From assembly GCA_964352225.1 (NCBI GenBank), contig CAYGRM010000112.1, positions 1-17,554 on the forward strand: a DNA stretch of 17,554 bases. The letters are read 5' to 3'. Positions 15,114 through 17,554 of this stretch are shown piece after piece. The notes under the pieces are model-generated. The model was given only the letters and a program-made list of their open reading frames with translations. It ran no database searches and had not been told where the DNA came from. The stretch is from CAJQQY01 sp964352225 (GTDB taxonomy: Bacteria > Bacteroidota > Bacteroidia > Chitinophagales > Saprospiraceae). Within the stretch, counting starts at the first letter, position 1; each line of letters starts with the position of its first letter. The translations under genes were made by a program, and so were the position numbers.

Positions 15114-16097
15114 TTATTGGATCACATTTTCTTTGAGAAAAAAATCAAAAATGAATTGATGTCCTTTATTTGAAAAATGAATTCCATCACCAAATAAATA
15201 CAGATCTGTGTGTGTGTGTGTGTGTGTGCCTACTCTGTTTTCAAAAAAAGAATAAGGCGAAAATAAAGAAACATTCGCCACACTCAACAAATTACTCAGT
15301 TTCTCTTGTGGTAAAAAATATTCAGTTTTATTTTCTCTAATTTGATACTCGTACGGATAAATCACCACACTCCACAAGATACCTTTTTCATCACACACCT
15401 TTTTTATACTACCAATCTGTTGTGTTAAATTTTCAATCTTAGATGTATCTTTGTATAGTTCAAAATCATGTAAAAAATACGATTTCGACCTATCCATAAT
15501 TGTCCCTTTTAGCCAAATATAAAAATAACTATTCGATTTCAAATAAGCCAAAAACTTCCCTAATACATTTTTAGTACTAACCCTCGGACTACTTGTATTT
15601 TTATCATAAATATCGTTGAGGCAAAAATTAACAATCACTTGATTTACATTCAACTTATTCTCTTCCAAGATGGTATTTACTACATTTTTATAATCTGTAA
15701 AGTCATATCCAATCAAAGCGGCATTAATAATATTATGTGTCTCCTGTAAATGGCAACTTAACTTCCCAACAAATGACGAATCACTTTCTACTCCTACTCC
15801 TTGCGTAACTGAATCTCCAATAAATAGAATCGATTTTTTTTGTTGATCGTAATTGGTACACGCTAATTTTATAAATCCATTTTGGTCGGTGAAAATATTT
15901 TTACCAAATGAAAAACCTTTTACATTTGGCAAGAATCCCAGCGTATTTCTAAATCTATCTTCTTGAAAAATATCTGAACTTGTTCCTGCTAAATTAACTC
16001 CATCTACCAAACATCTGACAAATCCTTCGGCTAAAATACCGATTGACAAAAAAACTAAAATATTGATTAAAATTATTTTGGAATACTTTTTAAGCAT
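15114..16097 (-). CDS. SGNH/GDSL-fold hydrolase, membrane-anchored, with a CA-repeat tract
   Basis: This is a 327-residue protein with an N-terminal membrane anchor (about 7-25) and an SGNH hydrolase domain from about 88. The GDS block is FIGDSVTQG, with nucleophile S96. G130 in ALIGYDFTDY and N161 in FCLNDIYD fit the oxyanion-hole positions, and D304/H307 in DGIHFSNKGH complete the triad. Such proteins act as esterases or acyltransferases, often on glycans; the substrate here is unknown. Residues 291-297 read THTHTHT, encoded by eleven CA units (15207-15228). Gain or loss of one unit would shift the frame seven codons before D304. The gene is first in the apparent operon with dctQ and dctM. 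A near-consensus -7 element (TATGTTTTG, one extra base) lies upstream. Confidence 0.85.
   Translation of the reverse strand: MLKKYSKIILINILVFLSIGILAEGFVRCLVDGVNLAGTSSDIFQEDRFRNTLGFLPNVKGFSFGKNIFTDQNGFIKLACTNYDQQKKSILFIGDSVTQGVGVESDSSFVGKLSCHLQETHNIINAALIGYDFTDYKNVVNTILEENKLNVNQVIVNFCLNDIYDKNTSSPRVSTKNVLGKFLAYLKSNSYFYIWLKGTIMDRSKSYFLHDFELYKDTSKIENLTQQIGSIKKVCDEKGILWSVVIYPYEYQIRENKTEYFLPQEKLSNLLSVANVSLFSPYSFFENRVGTHTHTHTDLYLFGDGIHFSNKGHQFIFDFFLKENVIQ
15207..15228. repeat. (TG)11 / (CA)11 dinucleotide microsatellite in the SGNH hydrolase gene
   Basis: Eleven uninterrupted TG units on the plus strand encode the alternating Thr-His run on the minus strand. By hand translation, ten units give a stop (TGA) about six codons later, and twelve units give a different tail ending a few codons before the normal stop. 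Either change removes the catalytic D304 and H307. Long perfect dinucleotide tracts are prone to replication slippage. Confidence 0.95.
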
Positions 16098-16291
16098 GAT
16101 GTATTTTTCGAAATTTTACAAAACATAAAAATTCAAAAAATAATTAAGAATCAAGAATAAAATGGGAAATCAAAATAAACAAATACTCTATGATAAATTA
16201 TCTATGAGTAGTGAGGCGGGTTGGGAACGGCGAAAAAGGTAGGTGTGGGTGTCTGCATGGAGTTCAACATTTTTTTCGTCAAGAATTTTTG

Positions 16292-16320
16292 GTTACCTTT
16301 TTTCGAATGAAAAAAGTAAC
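16292..16320. repeat. Hairpin in the gap between the metallophosphoesterase and SGNH genes
   Basis: The arms GTTACCTTTTTTC (16292-16304) and GAAAAAAGTAAC (16309-16320) pair around a GAAT loop, with one bulged C. It is the clearest structure in the 281-base gap 16098-16378. That gap also holds an unusually G-rich stretch (about 16210-16260), unlike the AT-rich surroundings. The hairpin may end the metallophosphoesterase transcript, whose stop is 59 bases away, but the T-run is internal to the stem, so a dispersed repeat is as likely. Confidence 0.45.
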
Positions 16321-16378
16321 ACGCATGATAGCAAAAGCAAACAATGATATCCATATATTTTTCAGCTTAAATGGTTCC

Positions 16379-17122
16379 TCATTTTTTACTACCTCGAAAA
16401 TATTTAACGGAAGTTTTTAACGACTGAGTAGAAATATCAATCAAGCGGTATGCAATACTATGATGATCAACTTTAAAGTCTTCAGAATTTTGATCTAACT
16501 GGTAGAAGGTAGAAGGTGTGATCTGGACTAAAATATTATCTCGTTGAATCGTTTTTTCCACATGAAAATGGCCACAAAAAATATTAATAAACCCTCGATA
16601 CCCAAATAATACTTCTTGAACCTCTGAAATATTTTGTAGTGGATATTTTTTATCCATAAATAAAACGCCAGCTTTCACCGGTGGATGATGGGTAAAAATC
16701 ACATAATTATCATTTCCATTTTTAAGTTGACGATCAAGCCATTTAAGTTGATTTTCAGAATGAAACCCTTTGGACGAATCTAAAAATAGACACGTAGCTT
16801 TGCCTAATTTTTTTGCAAAATATAACTCATTATCGGTGATTAAATGTTCTATTTGAAAAACCTCCGCCATCAATAGACAATTATCATGATTCCCTCCGAT
16901 TACATCGTATGGAATTCGAGTCAAGTCTAATTGTTCTCTAATCCACTCATAAATTTTCACATCACCAAGATCATAGCACAAATCACCTGAAACCACCAAA
17001 TGGTCAGGTTTAGCCTGACGAGCAGCTCGCAAAATTCTTTTAAAATTTTTGCGGACATCTATATCAAAAGGATATTCATTTTCCTTATCGATATGTAGAT
17101 CGGTGATTTGAATAATTTTCAT
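16379..17122 (-). CDS. Calcineurin-like metallophosphoesterase, CpdA-type
   Basis: This is a 247-residue soluble metallophosphoesterase with a full set of dinuclear-metal motifs: D8 and H10 in QITDLHID, D47 in VVSGDLCYD, N78/H79 in GGNHDN, H145 in FTHHPP, and H185/H187 in CGHFH. The later TPSTFYQLDQ and the AYRLIDI tail resemble class III phosphodiesterases such as CpdA, which hydrolyse cyclic AMP, but related enzymes use other phosphoesters, so the substrate is not certain. I chose the ATG at 17120-17122 because the protein then opens with MKIIQITDLHI, the normal start of the family. An in-frame ATG at 17189-17191 would add 23 residues with no family likeness. No promoter match is clear for either. 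Alone on its strand here, divergent from odhB. Confidence 0.85.
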   Translation of the reverse strand: MKIIQITDLHIDKENEYPFDIDVRKNFKRILRAARQAKPDHLVVSGDLCYDLGDVKIYEWIREQLDLTRIPYDVIGGNHDNCLLMAEVFQIEHLITDNELYFAKKLGKATCLFLDSSKGFHSENQLKWLDRQLKNGNDNYVIFTHHPPVKAGVLFMDKKYPLQNISEVQEVLFGYRGFINIFCGHFHVEKTIQRDNILVQITPSTFYQLDQNSEDFKVDHHSIAYRLIDISTQSLKTSVKYFRGSKK

Positions 17123-17304
17123 CTTATTATTTGCTAAAATTTGACGCCTAAGAACGTAATTTTTTTTAATTAAAATCGAATTTCGTTCCATTTTCTTATC
17201 TCAAAGAAATTTAATACGAAAAATGACCTCCGTTTATCCAAAAGAAAATATAAAATCTCCTTTTTAAACTTTCCCTTTTCCCTTCCGTTAATCATTTAAT
17301 TCCT

Positions 17305-17312
17305 TATTTTTG
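17305..17312 (+). promoter_or_regulatory. Bacteroidota -7 element (TATTTTTG) for odhB
   Basis: TATTTTTG is an exact TAnnTTTG match, identical to those before xerD and the lipoprotein gene. It ends 37 bases before the ATG at 17350. No clear -33 TTTG was seen in the C/T-rich sequence upstream. Confidence 0.55.
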
Positions 17313-17349
17313 CACAAAAAATAATACCGACTTATAAATAAAAATTAAC

Positions 17350-17554
17350 ATGAGTATAGTTGAAATGAAAGTCCCTGTAATCGGGGAATCTATAAATGAA
17401 GTAACACTTTCTCAATGGTTGAAAGGCAATGGTGATTACGTTAATTTGGATGAGCCTATTTGCGAATTTGAGTCTGACAAAGCCACTTTGGAATTCCCTG
17501 CAGAAGCTACTGGGAAATTAATCTACGTAGCTGCGGAAGGAGACGATCCTGAAA
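17350..17554 (+). CDS. odhB: 2-oxoglutarate dehydrogenase E2 (dihydrolipoyl succinyltransferase), 3'-truncated by the window edge
   Basis: These first 68 codons encode the N-terminal lipoyl domain of a 2-oxoacid dehydrogenase E2 subunit. E2 carries the succinyl group between E1 and CoA in the citric acid cycle. The sequence begins MSIVEMKVPVIGESINEVTLSQW, and the lipoyl-lysine motif ESDKATLEF puts the modified residue at K44. The VPxxGESxxEVTL opening favours the 2-oxoglutarate enzyme over pyruvate dehydrogenase E2, which usually begins with a different motif. The catalytic domain is outside the window, so the E2o assignment rests on the lipoyl domain alone. An E1 gene does not precede it here. 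Confidence 0.88.
   Translation, partial: MSIVEMKVPVIGESINEVTLSQWLKGNGDYVNLDEPICEFESDKATLEFPAEATGKLIYVAAEGDDPE

Noticed and set aside
16211..16420. 69-codon plus-strand frame across the hairpin at 16292-16320
   Set aside because: It overlaps the 3' end of the metallophosphoesterase gene on the other strand, reads through a hairpin, and its composition is not protein-like.
1..17554. CRISPR array, tRNA or rRNA genes, toxin-antitoxin pair or other defence cassette
   Set aside because: No regularly spaced repeats, cloverleaf-like sequence, rRNA signature, or gene with defence-type motifs was seen by eye on either strand.

Overview
The window looks like ordinary chromosome from an AT-rich member of the Bacteroidota. 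The best fit is a Saprospiria- or Flavobacteriia-like lineage, but that placement is inference. Evidence: a lipoprotein of the Bacteroidota Big_5 type (Cys-Ala-Asn-Gln-Gly-Thr... mature start), few Shine-Dalgarno sequences, and six exact matches to the Bacteroidota -7 promoter element TAnnTTTG just upstream of genes. No rRNA, tRNA, CRISPR array, transposase, prophage or recognisable defence cassette was seen.

Layout. Positions 1-2867 are on the minus strand: a truncated bcp peroxiredoxin, an M23 cell-wall peptidase and aat (N-end-rule tRNA-protein transferase). Positions 3036-6540 are on the plus strand: xerD, then a Big_5 lipoprotein and lptB as a two-gene unit. A bidirectional terminator separates lptB from a convergent EamA/DMT permease (6633-7586, minus). 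Positions 7786-10045 hold a membrane-microdomain locus on the minus strand: a flotillin and, upstream, its NfeD/YuaF-type partner, which is cut in two by one in-frame TAA. An orphan LytTR response regulator follows (10268-11014, minus).

Positions 11212-16097 hold a dispersed TRAP transporter. A TakP-like 2-oxoacid-binding lipoprotein and a YafK-like L,D-transpeptidase lie on the plus strand. They face a minus-strand operon of an SGNH hydrolase, dctQ and dctM. The SGNH gene carries an (CA)11 tract just before its catalytic Asp and His codons. A CpdA-like metallophosphoesterase (minus) and the first 68 codons of the 2-oxoglutarate dehydrogenase E2 gene (plus) close the window.

Themes. Much of the content concerns the envelope: M23 peptidase, L,D-transpeptidase, LptB with its lipoprotein, flotillin/NfeD, TRAP and SGNH hydrolase. 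The points most worth a second look are the stop codon that splits the NfeD partner, the slippage-prone repeat in the first gene of the dctQM operon, the split TRAP arrangement, and several intergenic inverted-repeat structures. I found no clearly new multi-gene system.
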